A stretch of 64,000 nucleotides of DNA, taken from NCBI GenBank assembly GCA_934432725.1, contig CAKRZE010000006.1, positions 1 through 64,000 on the forward strand, written 5' to 3'. The stretch is from an uncultured Eubacteriales bacterium. Its GTDB lineage: Bacteria; Bacillota; Clostridia; Oscillospirales; CAG-272. The notes beneath the pieces were generated by a model. It searched no databases and was not told the DNA's origin. It saw nothing but the letters and a program-made list of their open reading frames with translations. The position numbers and the translations under genes are program-made. Below, piece after piece: positions 52,400-61,804 of the stretch; the first letter of the stretch is position 1, and each line of letters begins with the position of its first letter.

Positions 52400-53809
52400 A
52401 TGGCAGATCTTCCGTACATCCCGGAAACCATCACGGTTCACCTCGGAGCGCCCGGCTCCCCCGGAGAAAACCGCACGGTTCCGTTTCCGGAATACATCAA
52501 GAATGTAGCATCCAGCGAAATCTATCCGACCTGGCCGGAAAACGCCATCCGCGCCAATATTTACGCGCAGATTTCCTTCGCGCTCAACCGCATTTATACG
52601 GAATATTACAGATCCCGCGGGTATCCCTACGACATCACGAACTCCACCGCCTATGACCAGTCCTTTGTGGCGGGCAGGGACATTTTTGAAAACATCAGTC
52701 AGATCACCGATGAAATCTTTACGGACTATATTGTCAGACAGGGCAGGATTGAGCCGCTTTTCGCTCAGTATTGCAGCGGAACAACCGTCACATGCAGCGG
52801 TCTTTCCCAGTGGGGAAGCGTTTCGCTTGCAGAGCAGGGCTACGGTCCCTATGAGATCCTGCAATACTATTACGGAGACGACATCAATCTGCAAACGGCT
52901 TCGGTCCGCGGCTTCTCGCCGTCAGTCCCCGGTCAGCCTCTGCGTCTCGGCTCCAACAGCAACGACGTCCTGACCGTCCAGACGCGCCTGAACCGCATCT
53001 CCACCAATTATCCGTCCATCCCGAAAATTCAGAACCCGAACGGATTTTTTCAGGCGGACACCGAGGATGCCGTCAAAGAATTCCAGCGGATCTTCGACCT
53101 GACGGCAGACGGCATCGTGGGTCCGGCCACCTGGTACCGGATCCAGTACATCTATAACGGCGTCAAGCGTCTGAACGAGCTTGACTCAGAGGGACTGACC
53201 TATGCGGACATTCCCAAACAGTTCCCCGAGGTCTTGCAGCAGGGTGACAGCGGCGTTTACGTGCAGAGCGCACAATATCTTCTGAATTTTGTCGCACAGT
53301 ACGAAAACACCATCGAACCGTTTCTCATCGACGGCTATTTCGGAGAAGCAACCAGAGCGGCTGTCGAGGGCTTCCAGCGCACCTACGGTCTGCCGGTTGA
53401 CGGCATTATCGGAGAAGAGACCTATGAAAAGCTGTACGATGTGTACACGGGACTGATTGCCTCCCTGCCCCCCGACCTGTTCGTCAACCAGGCGCGCCCG
53501 TTTTCCGGAACCGGTCTTGTCCTCGGCTCCAGCGGCGAGGACGTCACGCTCCTTCAGGAGTACCTCAACACGATCGGAACCGTCTATACCTCCATTCCGC
53601 CCGTTGAGGTCACCGGAATTTACGGTCCCGAGACGCAGGATGCCGTCCGCGCGGCACAGACCGTCTTCGGTCTGCCGGCAAGCGGCATTACCTTTGCCGC
53701 GACATGGAACGCCATCGCCAGCGCCTATGACGACATCCGTGCAGGCTATGATCTGCAGCAGGGACAATATCCCGGATATGTGCTGTCCGAGGAAGGAGAA
53801 GGAGCATGA
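52400..53809 (+). CDS. SleC-like cortex-lytic protein (SpoIID-type domain plus PG-binding repeats)
   Basis: A 469-residue protein. Residues about 25-165 resemble the SpoIID/SleC lytic domain (EYIKNVASSEIYPTWPENAIRANIYAQ; SGLSQWGSVSLAEQGYGPYEILQYYYG). Three peptidoglycan-binding repeats follow at about 180-255, 280-350 and 365-445 (DGIVGPATW, DGYFGEATRAAVEGFQR, GIYGPETQDAVRAAQ). No signal peptide is visible, fitting synthesis inside the spore or mother cell. Likely acts in cortex hydrolysis at germination. It overlaps the next gene as ATGA. Confidence 0.85.
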   Translation: MADLPYIPETITVHLGAPGSPGENRTVPFPEYIKNVASSEIYPTWPENAIRANIYAQISFALNRIYTEYYRSRGYPYDITNSTAYDQSFVAGRDIFENISQITDEIFTDYIVRQGRIEPLFAQYCSGTTVTCSGLSQWGSVSLAEQGYGPYEILQYYYGDDINLQTASVRGFSPSVPGQPLRLGSNSNDVLTVQTRLNRISTNYPSIPKIQNPNGFFQADTEDAVKEFQRIFDLTADGIVGPATWYRIQYIYNGVKRLNELDSEGLTYADIPKQFPEVLQQGDSGVYVQSAQYLLNFVAQYENTIEPFLIDGYFGEATRAAVEGFQRTYGLPVDGIIGEETYEKLYDVYTGLIASLPPDLFVNQARPFSGTGLVLGSSGEDVTLLQEYLNTIGTVYTSIPPVEVTGIYGPETQDAVRAAQTVFGLPASGITFAATWNAIASAYDDIRAGYDLQQGQYPGYVLSEEGEGA

Positions 53810-54342
53810 TCGACCGCCTGCCGTTTACCGACCCGTCACAGCTTCCGATTGCGCAGCTGCAATGGTATCTTCTGGAGCTTTCCCGTTTCGATTCCCGCAT
53901 TCCGCGCGTCAACGTGGACGGCATTTACGGACCGCAGACTACGGCTTCCGTCACGGCTTTCCAAAGGCTCTACCGCCTTCCGGCAGACGGAGAGGTCAAC
54001 CTTGCAACGTGGAATGCCATCCGCAGCGTTTATACCGACACCGCATATACCAATGCCCCCGCAGTTCCGGTGCCGTTCTGGTCCGAATCGTTCGCCGGAA
54101 ACGTCATACGGGCGGGAGAGCGCTTTGACATCGTGTTTGTCATCCAGATCATTCTGAATTCTCTGGGTGTAATGTATGAGCAGATCGGTCCTCTGCCGAT
54201 CACCGGCGAATTTGACAGCCGGACCGAAGCTGCCGTCCGGAGCTTTCAAAGCAATAACGGCATTCCCGTCACCGGTGCCGTTGATAAGCAGACATGGAAT
54301 CTTCTGGCAGACGCATACCGCGTTTACGATTCAAATGAATAA
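53806..54342 (+). CDS. Peptidoglycan-binding domain protein
   Basis: A 178-residue protein made of two PG_binding_1-like repeats at about 15-75 (VDGIYGPQTTASVTAFQRLY) and 105-170 (TGEFDSRTEAAVRSFQSNNGIPVTG). It lacks a catalytic domain and signal peptide. Its start overlaps the SleC-like stop by four bases, so it is co-translated and may be a cortex-targeting partner. No terminator is evident downstream. Confidence 0.8.
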   Translation: MIDRLPFTDPSQLPIAQLQWYLLELSRFDSRIPRVNVDGIYGPQTTASVTAFQRLYRLPADGEVNLATWNAIRSVYTDTAYTNAPAVPVPFWSESFAGNVIRAGERFDIVFVIQIILNSLGVMYEQIGPLPITGEFDSRTEAAVRSFQSNNGIPVTGAVDKQTWNLLADAYRVYDSNE

Positions 54343-55049
54343 CACCCCGCTTAGCCCGTCAATACTCTCTGCGGTGAACCGGAACACGGGTCGTTCCTCC
54401 GCGAAGAAGCACGTTTTCTTCCGCACGCACTCCCGTTCTGCCGGAATGCTTCAGCGCAGCCCGCCGCAGAACACCGCGCGCCCGGCTTTGGAAGTGAAGC
54501 TCCCTCTCCCCCAAACATCCGATGCTGCAAAGAAGCATCAAAACGCGTGCAGACCCGCATTCCCGAAACAGACTTGAACCGGATTCCGCCGACGGTGCTG
54601 CCGAAAAGGCAGAAAGCGGTCACAGGTTTCCGAACCGTCCGGCGGCTCTTTGCCCGTGCTGTCAAGGCGGGATCGGCACGCCGTGTAAGCGCACCGCAGC
54701 CCTAAAAGCATCCGGAGCCTCGCGCAAAAATCCCGCCGGTTTTCGCCGACTTGTCCGGAAGGTCCGCGCAAACGCATTCAGCCATGGGGCTCAGTCTCAT
54801 GCCGAAAATGCCGCTCCTTCACCGGCAATGCAGCGAAACCGCCGCAGCTCCGCGCGGATGCGGTTCTCTCAAAGCTTCCTCGGAGCCCCGCGCTGCACCT
54901 CCGGAGACGATCCGGCACTGTCCGAAGCGTTCCGATGCTTTACGTGAAAGCGGCGGTGCTGCTTCGGCCGCATAAGCCCTCCCTGCCCCGCCCGGAAGCT
55001 CCGGAGCTTCCGCTATTTACGCCGCCGTGCGGCTGAATGGAGAAATGTC
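54343..55049. other. Gene-free 700-bp spacer before clpC
   Basis: GC-rich sequence with chance frames in all directions. No ctsR, mcsA or mcsB and no clear CtsR operator were seen before clpC. GGAG lies seven bases upstream of the clpC start. Confidence 0.5.
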
Positions 55050-57587
55050 ATGAACAATCGCTTCACACAGTCTGCCAGAAACGTTCTCAATCAATCCCTT
55101 CTGACCGCGCGGGAGCTGGGACATACTTATATCGGCTCCGAGCATCTGCTCCTTTCCCTGCTCTCCGAATCGGGCAGCATCGCCTTTAAGCTCCTTGCGG
55201 CACGCGGCGTCACGTCCGGACAGACACGCCAGCTTCTGATCCGGATGGCAGGCTGCGGCACTCCAAGCAGCGTGACCCCGGACGATATGACCCCGCGGCT
55301 CCGTCGAATCATCGAGCAGGCAGCCGCAGAGGCTGTCAAAGCGGAGCAAGCCTATATCGGCACCGAGCAGCTGCTTCTCGCTTTGCTGACGGAACCGGAG
55401 TGCACCGGCGTCCGCCTCCTTTCCGCACAGCACGCCTCCCCGCGTGAGCTGACAAACGATATCCGGAATTTTCTTGAAAGCTTTTCCGAACCGCAGGAAG
55501 CCCGTGCGTCCGGCGGACGCTTTTCCGAATCGGATGCGGACCGAAAGCGAAGCGGGAAAATCCCCTGTCTTTCCCAATACGGAAGAGATCTGTGCGCCAT
55601 GGCGCAGGAGGGGCGTCTGGATCCGGTGATCGGCAGAGAGGAGGAAACGGCACGGGTCATCCGGATTCTCTCACGAAGATCCAAAAACAATCCCTGTCTG
55701 ACCGGCGACCCGGGAGTCGGAAAAACAGCGGTTGCGGAGGGACTGGCAAAGCGGCTGGCAGAGGGGAACGTCCCGGATTCGCTGCGCGGAAAAAGGCTGA
55801 TTGCACTTGATATTCCTTCCATGATCGCCGGCGCAAAGTACCGGGGCGAATTTGAAGAGCGCATGAAAAACGTAATCAATGAGCTGCGCAAAAACCCGGA
55901 TATCATTCTTTTCATTGACGAGCTGCACACCATCATCGGCGCAGGCGCAGCCGAAGGAGCCGTTGATGCCGCCAATATCCTGAAGCCTGCTCTGGCGCGC
56001 GGAGAGCTTCAGGTGATCGGCTCCACCACCACGGCGGAATACCGCCGGCACATCGAAAAGGACGCCGCGCTGGAGCGCAGATTCCAGCCCGTTGAAGTCG
56101 GAGAACCGGATGTGCCCGCGGCAGAGCGGATCCTGTGCGGACTCCGTCCCCGTCTGGAAGCGCATCACAGACTTCGGATCACGGACGAGGCGATCCGGGC
56201 AGCGGTCCTCCTTTCCAAACGGTATCTTCCGGATCGGCGCCTTCCGGATAAAGCGATTGATCTGATCGACGAAACGGCAGCGGGGATCAGAATCCGAATG
56301 GCGACCCCGCCTCCCTCGCTTTCACCCAAAAAAGAGGCGTGGAAGGCGGCGGCTGCGGAGAAGGATGCCGCAATCCGCGCACAGGATTTCGGGCGGGCAG
56401 CCGTTTTGCGGGAAAAAGAAAAAACGGCGCTTTCCGAATGGGAAAATGCCGTTTCCGCATGGAAGGAGGAGCAGCAGCAGGCTGCAAAGCCGGTCATGCT
56501 CGCCGCGGATATCGAGAAAACGCTGACCGAGTGGACAAAAATTCCGGTCACAAGGCTCACCACAGAGGAAAACGAGCGCCTGCTCCGTCTGGAGGAGCTT
56601 CTGAGAAGGCGGGTCATCGGACAGGAGGACGCACTGCGCGCCGTCGCCCGCGCAATCCGCAGAAGCAGGATCGGTCTGGCTCAGCCGAACCGTCCGGTCA
56701 GCTCCATGGTTTTCCTCGGACCGACCGGAGTCGGAAAAACCGAGCTGTGCCGTGCACTGGCAGAGGCACTGTTCGGCAGCGATGATTTTCTGATCCGGTT
56801 CGATATGTCCGAATATATGGAAAAGCACAGCGTATCCAGACTGATCGGCTCTCCTCCCGGCTATGTCGGCTACGGAGAGGGCGGTCAGCTTACCGATGCG
56901 GTCAGCAAACGGCCGTACTCCGTCGTCCTGCTGGACGAAATCGAGAAGGCGCACCCGGACGTTCTGAACCTTTTGCTTCAGATTCTGGACAGCGGCTGTC
57001 TGACTGACGCACAGGGAAGAAAAACGGACTTTTCCAATACGGTTCTGATCATGACCTCCAACGCCGGAGCGGAGCTTATGACCGCCTCCCAAAAGACGCC
57101 CGGCTTCCTGACCGCCTCCCCCGGGACCGAAATCCAAACGCTTGATTCCCGTGTGGTTGACCGGCTGAAGGAGATGATCCGTCCGGAGCTTTTCAACCGC
57201 ATCGATGAAATCATCGTATTTCACCGTCTGTCCTCCTCGGACATCATGTCCATCACACTGTCTGCGCTGGAGGAGCTGACCTGCCGCATCCGGGCAATCG
57301 GCTTTGACATTGTATTTACCGAAAAAGCCGCAAAATTCCTTGCCGAAAAAGGAACCGACGTGCGTTACGGCGCCCGTCCGCTCCGCCGTGCCGTCCGGCA
57401 ATTCGCAGAGGATCCCTTTGCAGAGGAGGTTCTGACCGGAAAGCTTGCAAAAGGCTGTCCGGTCCTTGCGGACGCAAGCCCGCAGGGAGACGGTCTGCGC
57501 TTCTCCGTCTCCTCCCGGGAGCTTCCGCAGAAAAAAGCGGAAGCCGACCGGGCTGTTCCGCCGGAGCCGTCTGTCCCCGGCATCTGA
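55050..57587 (+). CDS. clpC: ClpC-type AAA+ protease ATPase
   Basis: An 845-residue unfoldase that feeds ClpP. Clp-N double repeat at about 1-145, AAA1 with GDPGVGKT at about 218-225 and FIDELHT downstream, a middle region with a UVR-like helix (RAQDFGRAAVLREKEK, about 445), and AAA2 with GPTGVGKT at 557-564. The C-terminal D2 small domain ends in RYGARPLRRAVRQFAEDP. The short middle domain argues for ClpC over ClpB. The usual ctsR-mcsA-mcsB genes are absent here. Confidence 0.92.
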   Translation: MNNRFTQSARNVLNQSLLTARELGHTYIGSEHLLLSLLSESGSIAFKLLAARGVTSGQTRQLLIRMAGCGTPSSVTPDDMTPRLRRIIEQAAAEAVKAEQAYIGTEQLLLALLTEPECTGVRLLSAQHASPRELTNDIRNFLESFSEPQEARASGGRFSESDADRKRSGKIPCLSQYGRDLCAMAQEGRLDPVIGREEETARVIRILSRRSKNNPCLTGDPGVGKTAVAEGLAKRLAEGNVPDSLRGKRLIALDIPSMIAGAKYRGEFEERMKNVINELRKNPDIILFIDELHTIIGAGAAEGAVDAANILKPALARGELQVIGSTTTAEYRRHIEKDAALERRFQPVEVGEPDVPAAERILCGLRPRLEAHHRLRITDEAIRAAVLLSKRYLPDRRLPDKAIDLIDETAAGIRIRMATPPPSLSPKKEAWKAAAAEKDAAIRAQDFGRAAVLREKEKTALSEWENAVSAWKEEQQQAAKPVMLAADIEKTLTEWTKIPVTRLTTEENERLLRLEELLRRRVIGQEDALRAVARAIRRSRIGLAQPNRPVSSMVFLGPTGVGKTELCRALAEALFGSDDFLIRFDMSEYMEKHSVSRLIGSPPGYVGYGEGGQLTDAVSKRPYSVVLLDEIEKAHPDVLNLLLQILDSGCLTDAQGRKTDFSNTVLIMTSNAGAELMTASQKTPGFLTASPGTEIQTLDSRVVDRLKEMIRPELFNRIDEIIVFHRLSSSDIMSITLSALEELTCRIRAIGFDIVFTEKAAKFLAEKGTDVRYGARPLRRAVRQFAEDPFAEEVLTGKLAKGCPVLADASPQGDGLRFSVSSRELPQKKAEADRAVPPEPSVPGI

Positions 57588-57850
57588 ATCCGGTCCGCCC
57601 GAAAATCCGAAATAGAGGCGGCCGGGAACACAAAAAACAGCCGCAGACCGATGCTTTTCTGCCGGCTCTTCCGATCTTAGTTCCCGCCGGACGGGTTCCC
57701 CGCAGTCGCCCCTCTGCCCCCGCAGTGCATGGGGAAGCGTCCGCTCTGCGGCAATGCTGCCGGACGCCGGCGCGCATGCAGGTCTGCCCGGTCGCTCTCC
57801 TCCGCCCGAAGCACGGAAAAAGCGCTTTGCCCCGTTTCCGCACAAGCACA
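57588..57850. other. Gene-free spacer after clpC
   Basis: About 260 bp between clpC and the terminator at 57851-57908. No gene recognised. Confidence 0.5.
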
Positions 57851-57908
57851 AAACGGCTTTCCCTCACCGGCTCCGAAAGGAGCCTGAACGGGAAAGCCGT
57901 TTGTTTTT
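57851..57908 (+). terminator. Strong intrinsic terminator between clpC and mtlD
   Basis: AAACGGCTTTCCC (57851-57863) pairs with GGGAAAGCCGTTT (57890-57902), enclosing a second hairpin GGCTCC-GAAA-GGAGCC, followed by GTTTTT. Best read on the plus strand for clpC; the stem may also stop the convergent mtlD transcript. Confidence 0.85.
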
Positions 57909-57949
57909 CCGAACCGTCAGGACGGGGAATCCGTACCTCAGCCGTTTGC

Positions 57950-59158
57950 TCAGCGGTCGTTGATCGCGCAAATCACAGACATCAGCTTATCTCCCGCCTT
58001 CAGACGGTCGTACACATTCCGGACAAGACCCTGAAGCGGAGAATCCTTTTCAATGCCGCAATACTGCACAAGAGCCGCCTCCGGACCGTGCTCCTCCGCA
58101 TATGCATGCACCTCGGCAGAGGTCGGATCACCCTCGGGCGCAAAGAACAGCGCAGCTGCGATGCCCGCACAGATATTGACCGGAAGAATACCGTGCTTCA
58201 GGCACAGCTTTGCAGCTCCGACAAAGCGGTCATTTCCGGAAAGCTTGCGCTTGGTGTCGCGCCCCACGCGGTCAATGGTGTCTCCCAGAAGCTTGTTTTC
58301 ATACCGGTGCAGAAGATTGCCGGAAAAATCGATCAGAGAGCCGAGCTCCACGCCATGCTCAGCCGACAGCGCACGGGAGGATTCCAAAAGTGCCCTGAGC
58401 GCAAGATACTTGATTTCCGCATCCTCGGATGCCTCCCAGATGTAGGTATAGCCCTTGCGCTTGCCGAAATATGCCGTAATGGCATGGCTCATGTTATGCA
58501 TAAAGAGCTTTCTCTGAATATAGAAATCAAAGGGAGTAAACGGAACCATATGGGCAATCTGCGGAATCTCGCCCTTGAACGCAGCCTTATCCACCGGCAA
58601 CTCGCAGTATTCCTCCACGCAGACCGCAAGCGGATTCTTCTCCGCAATCTCCTTCGGCGTTGCGGGCACCATGCGTCCGATAGACGGCTCTACCAGCGCA
58701 ATATGCGAATCAAAATACGCCTTTTCCGCATCGTCCAGATATCCCTTGACAAGATCCGTAAAATATGCGTCCGCTCCGATCATGTTCTCGCAGATGATAA
58801 TGTTCAGCGGTGCCTCAATGTTCCCTTTGCAGCGCAGCTTCACACCCTCCGCCACGTTCGGTGCGATGAATTTCAGAATATTGACGCCGACTGCCGTTGC
58901 CATAATATCGGCATCTGCGATTTCACGTGCGATTGCAGCCACGTCTTTTCCGTCCACGCCGCGCACGTGATCAACGATATGCTCCTCATAGGTGTCTCCC
59001 TTGGTCACATATACGGGATATTTTTTATCCTCGTTCAGCTTGTTAATCACCGTCATGTTGACATCAATCAGCGCCGTTTCATATCCGGACTCGCAAAAAA
59101 GCTGAACAATAAAGCCCCTTCCGATATTTCCGGCACCATACATCACTGCTTTTTTCAT
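57950..59158 (-). CDS. mtlD: Mannitol-1-phosphate 5-dehydrogenase
   Basis: A 402-residue NAD-dependent polyol dehydrogenase converting mannitol-1-phosphate to fructose-6-phosphate. Rossmann motif GAGNIGRG is at 8-15; the polyol family motif with catalytic lysine and histidine is in KLFMHNMSHAI near 215. AAAGGAAG precedes the start. No mannitol PTS genes adjoin; the neighbour is a divergent PfkB kinase, so a different sugar-alcohol route is possible. Confidence 0.9.
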   Translation of the reverse strand: MKKAVMYGAGNIGRGFIVQLFCESGYETALIDVNMTVINKLNEDKKYPVYVTKGDTYEEHIVDHVRGVDGKDVAAIAREIADADIMATAVGVNILKFIAPNVAEGVKLRCKGNIEAPLNIIICENMIGADAYFTDLVKGYLDDAEKAYFDSHIALVEPSIGRMVPATPKEIAEKNPLAVCVEEYCELPVDKAAFKGEIPQIAHMVPFTPFDFYIQRKLFMHNMSHAITAYFGKRKGYTYIWEASEDAEIKYLALRALLESSRALSAEHGVELGSLIDFSGNLLHRYENKLLGDTIDRVGRDTKRKLSGNDRFVGAAKLCLKHGILPVNICAGIAAALFFAPEGDPTSAEVHAYAEEHGPEAALVQYCGIEKDSPLQGLVRNVYDRLKAGDKLMSVICAINDR

Positions 59159-59504
59159 ACTTTTTCTTCCTTTCCCGCGAACGAACCCTCCGGCAGCCGG
59201 CAGAACCGGCTTTCCCGCACTCCCGTCCGATCCGCAATCCGGTTCGGATTCTCACGGCTTCCCGCGGCGGCTTTGCCCGCATCTGCGTTTCCCGGGAGGC
59301 AGACCTTCCGAGATGAAAGCTGCGCAGCCGGGCATGCGTCCGCCGCAGAGTCCGCCGGAGCGGACCGCCCGCGCAAAACGCCCTGCATTCCGCCTTTTCC
59401 CGCTTCTTTTCCGCCTCATGCGAAAAAAACGCGCCTGAGAATTCGTTTCCGGTCTTTTTTCATGTAATCTGAAAAAATGTCATTCCAACCTTTTCATTTA
59501 ACAG
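59159..59504. other. Gene-free divergent spacer (mtlD/PfkB kinase)
   Basis: About 345 GC-rich bases upstream of mtlD with no recognised gene. The mtlD promoter is not obvious. Confidence 0.45.
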
Positions 59505-59533
59505 TTTACAATTACAATTATATATGTTATAAT
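59505..59533 (+). promoter_or_regulatory. Promoter of PfkB kinase gene
   Basis: TTTACA (59505-59510), 17-bp spacer, TATAAT (59528-59533) in a locally very AT-rich stretch, about 120 bases before the kinase start. Confidence 0.78.
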
Positions 59534-59653
59534 AAAAGAAATCAAGAGGCGGAAGCCGAAACGGTCAAAAAAACCTGACAAATATCCCGCCTTCCCCCGC
59601 CGCGATTTTGATTTTTTCTGAAATATCTTTATAAAAAGGACGGTTTTTAACAC

Positions 59654-60679
59654 ATGAACAAGGGAATCATCGTTGCCGGACATATGTGCGTTGACGTACT
59701 GAAAAAGATCGATGCATATCCGGATGCATGCAATCTGACCACCATCCGCAGAGTTGACCAGTCCATGGGAGGACTGGTGCCCAACTGCATTCAGGACCTC
59801 GCCATCATCGACCCGACGCTGCCCCTGACGGCGGTCGGCATCGTAGGCGATGACAGCTATGGCGCGTACATACGTCAGAACCTCGCAAAATACCCGAACA
59901 TCTCCACCGAGCATGTCAAGGTCAAGGGACAAACCTCCTTTACGGACGTCATGTACGACAGCGTCAAGCGCACCCGCGCGTTCTTCCAGTTCCGCGGCGC
60001 CAATGCGGAATTCGGACCGGAGGACTGCGATTTTGATCAGATTCAGGGAGATATTCTGCATGCAGGCTATATTCTTCTGATGGATACGCTGGATGAGGCG
60101 GACGAAACCTACGGAACCAAGATGGCTCGTCTTCTGGCAAATGCGCAGGCGCACGGCATCAAGACCTCAATCGACATCGTTTCGGAGGAATCGGACCGGT
60201 ATAAGAAGGTCGTCATTCCGGCGCTGCGCTATACGGACTACTGTGTCATCAACGAAATCGAATCCGCAAAGATCACCGATATCCCCTCCAAGGATGCGGA
60301 CGGCAACATGATTGAAGAAAACATGCCGAAGATTCTGAAGGCACTCCGTTCGCTCGGCGTCTCAAACTGGATCATTATCCATGCCCGCGATGCAAGCTAC
60401 GGACTGGACACAGACGGAACCTATGTCCGGATCGATGCACTGGACATTCCGCGCTCCATGATCGCGGGCACCACGGGAGCCGGCGATGCGTTCTGCTCCG
60501 GCGTTCTGTACGCTGCCTACAAGGGCATGAGCATGATTGAAGCCATGAACTTCGGCACTGCCGTTGCCTCCTGCTCCATCCTGACCGCAGGCGCATCCGA
60601 CGGCATCCGCAGCTATGAGGAGACTCTGCGCTTCAGCCGCGAATTCCCCGAGCCGAAAATGACCGTTGTAAAGCCCTGA
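59654..60679 (+). CDS. PfkB-family carbohydrate/nucleoside kinase
   Basis: A 341-residue ribokinase-fold kinase. The N-terminus IIVAGHMCVDVLKKI and GIVGDDSYG near 72 fit the substrate domain. The anion-hole motif GTTGAGDAF near 277 carries the catalytic aspartate. Substrate cannot be read from sequence; divergent mtlD suggests sugar phosphates such as fructose derivatives, but this is inference. An AAGGA site lies about 13 bases upstream. Confidence 0.88.
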   Translation: MNKGIIVAGHMCVDVLKKIDAYPDACNLTTIRRVDQSMGGLVPNCIQDLAIIDPTLPLTAVGIVGDDSYGAYIRQNLAKYPNISTEHVKVKGQTSFTDVMYDSVKRTRAFFQFRGANAEFGPEDCDFDQIQGDILHAGYILLMDTLDEADETYGTKMARLLANAQAHGIKTSIDIVSEESDRYKKVVIPALRYTDYCVINEIESAKITDIPSKDADGNMIEENMPKILKALRSLGVSNWIIIHARDASYGLDTDGTYVRIDALDIPRSMIAGTTGAGDAFCSGVLYAAYKGMSMIEAMNFGTAVASCSILTAGASDGIRSYEETLRFSREFPEPKMTVVKP

Positions 60680-60727
60680 TCCCTCTTTTCCGGAATCCGG
60701 GTCCCCGTTTTATAAAGCATGCCGAAA

Positions 60728-60754
60728 GGGGCTGCCGCATGATGCGGCAGCCCC
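60728..60754 (+). terminator. Hairpin after PfkB kinase
   Basis: GGGGCTGCCGCA (60728-60739) pairs perfectly with TGCGGCAGCCCC (60743-60754). No U-run follows, so it may be an RNA-stability or weak termination structure. Confidence 0.55.
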
Positions 60755-60811
60755 GAAAAGCTGTCGGGGGCACGGTGTCTCCGGCTGAAAAAGCTCCTCC
60801 TGTCTGACGAG

Positions 60812-60965
60812 GGGTTAAAAACCCGTTTCCGGCTTTTCCCCCCCCTCCGCCGATATCGGTCCCGGCGGTCAAGCCCCGCCGTTTTGCCGCAGGGAAAGCC
60901 GAGAAAACAAAGGCGCAGGGCAAAAACGACCGACATCACATCAAAATACGGAATCCCGACCGGCA
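60812..60965 (+). repeat. Dispersed intergenic repeat B, copy 2
   Basis: About 150 bp similar to 29290-29431 (CGGTCAAGC, GCCGTTTTGCCGCA, GGGCAAAAAC, CACATCAAAA, ACCGGCA in the same order). It lies between the rightward kinase gene and the convergent sigF, as copy 1 lies between convergent genes. Confidence 0.7.
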
Positions 60966-60973
60966 CTTTTGAA

Positions 60974-61007
60974 GGGCTGTTAAAAGCTGAGAGGTTTTTA
61001 ACAGCCC
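60974..61007. terminator. Hairpin behind spoIIA operon
   Basis: GGGCTGTTAAAA (60974-60985) pairs with TTTTAACAGCCC (60996-61007), a 12-bp stem. Adjacent bases are moderately U-rich in plus orientation (CTTTCTCTTC). It is the best terminator candidate between the convergent kinase and sigF genes. Confidence 0.55.
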
Positions 61008-61078
61008 CTTTCTCTTCTCCCTCCTTTGAGGCAAGCAAAAATCCGCAGCCGCGCCGCCGGCAGAGCGGGCAAGGAATG

Positions 61079-61798
61079 CTACAGCGCCTGACGCAGCTGC
61101 TCCATAATCTTCTTTTCCTCCCGTGACACCTTTACCTGCGTCAATCCGAGTATTTCCCCGGTCTGCTGCTGTGACATTTCGCGGAAATACCGCAGAATCA
61201 CGATCTGCCTCTGAAGCTCCGGCAGACTGCGGATCGCCTCCGCAAGCGCAATCCGATCGGTCATTGCGGCAATTTCATCCTTTTTGTCCGCAATCGTGCT
61301 CTCCAGGGTCAGCGCGTCATCGTCTCCCTGCCGCTCATTCAAAGAATGAACGGGACTGACCGCCTCCAGCGCATAGACCATCTCCTCCATACTCAGACCG
61401 CAGCGCTGTGCAAGCTCCGACACACGCGGCTCCCTCCCGTTTTCACGGACAAACCGCTCCTTTTCCCGCATGACGCTGATTCCCTGCTTTTTGATCCCGC
61501 GCCCCACCTTGATCATCCCGTCATCCCGCAAATACCGCCTGATCTCTCCGATAATCAGCGGAACCGCATAGGTGGAGAACACCGTGTGGAATTCAAAGCG
61601 GAAGCTTTTGACTGCCTTGATCATTCCGATGGTTCCGATCTGAACCAAATCCTCATATTCCGTTCCCCTATCCCGGAAACGAAGCGCCGTGCTCTTGACC
61701 AGACCCATATTGAGCCGGACAATTTCATCCATTGCCTCCCTGCTGCCCTCCTGTGCGCGGCGGATGAGGTCGCTGTTTTTTTCATATGTTTCTTCCAC
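61079..61798 (-). CDS. sigF: Sporulation sigma factor F
   Basis: A 239-residue sigma-70 family factor, the first forespore-specific sigma. Region 2 spans about 25-95 (MGLVKSTALRFRDRGTEYEDLVQIGTIGMIKAV), region 3 about 105-165 with IKVGRGIKKQG, and region 4 about 180-237 (LPELQRQIVILRYFREMSQQQTGEILGLTQVKVSREEKKI). It is six bases after spoIIAB, completing the spoIIA operon. Confidence 0.95.
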   Translation of the reverse strand: MEETYEKNSDLIRRAQEGSREAMDEIVRLNMGLVKSTALRFRDRGTEYEDLVQIGTIGMIKAVKSFRFEFHTVFSTYAVPLIIGEIRRYLRDDGMIKVGRGIKKQGISVMREKERFVRENGREPRVSELAQRCGLSMEEMVYALEAVSPVHSLNERQGDDDALTLESTIADKKDEIAAMTDRIALAEAIRSLPELQRQIVILRYFREMSQQQTGEILGLTQVKVSREEKKIMEQLRQAL

Positions 61799-61804
61799 GG
61801 TGCA

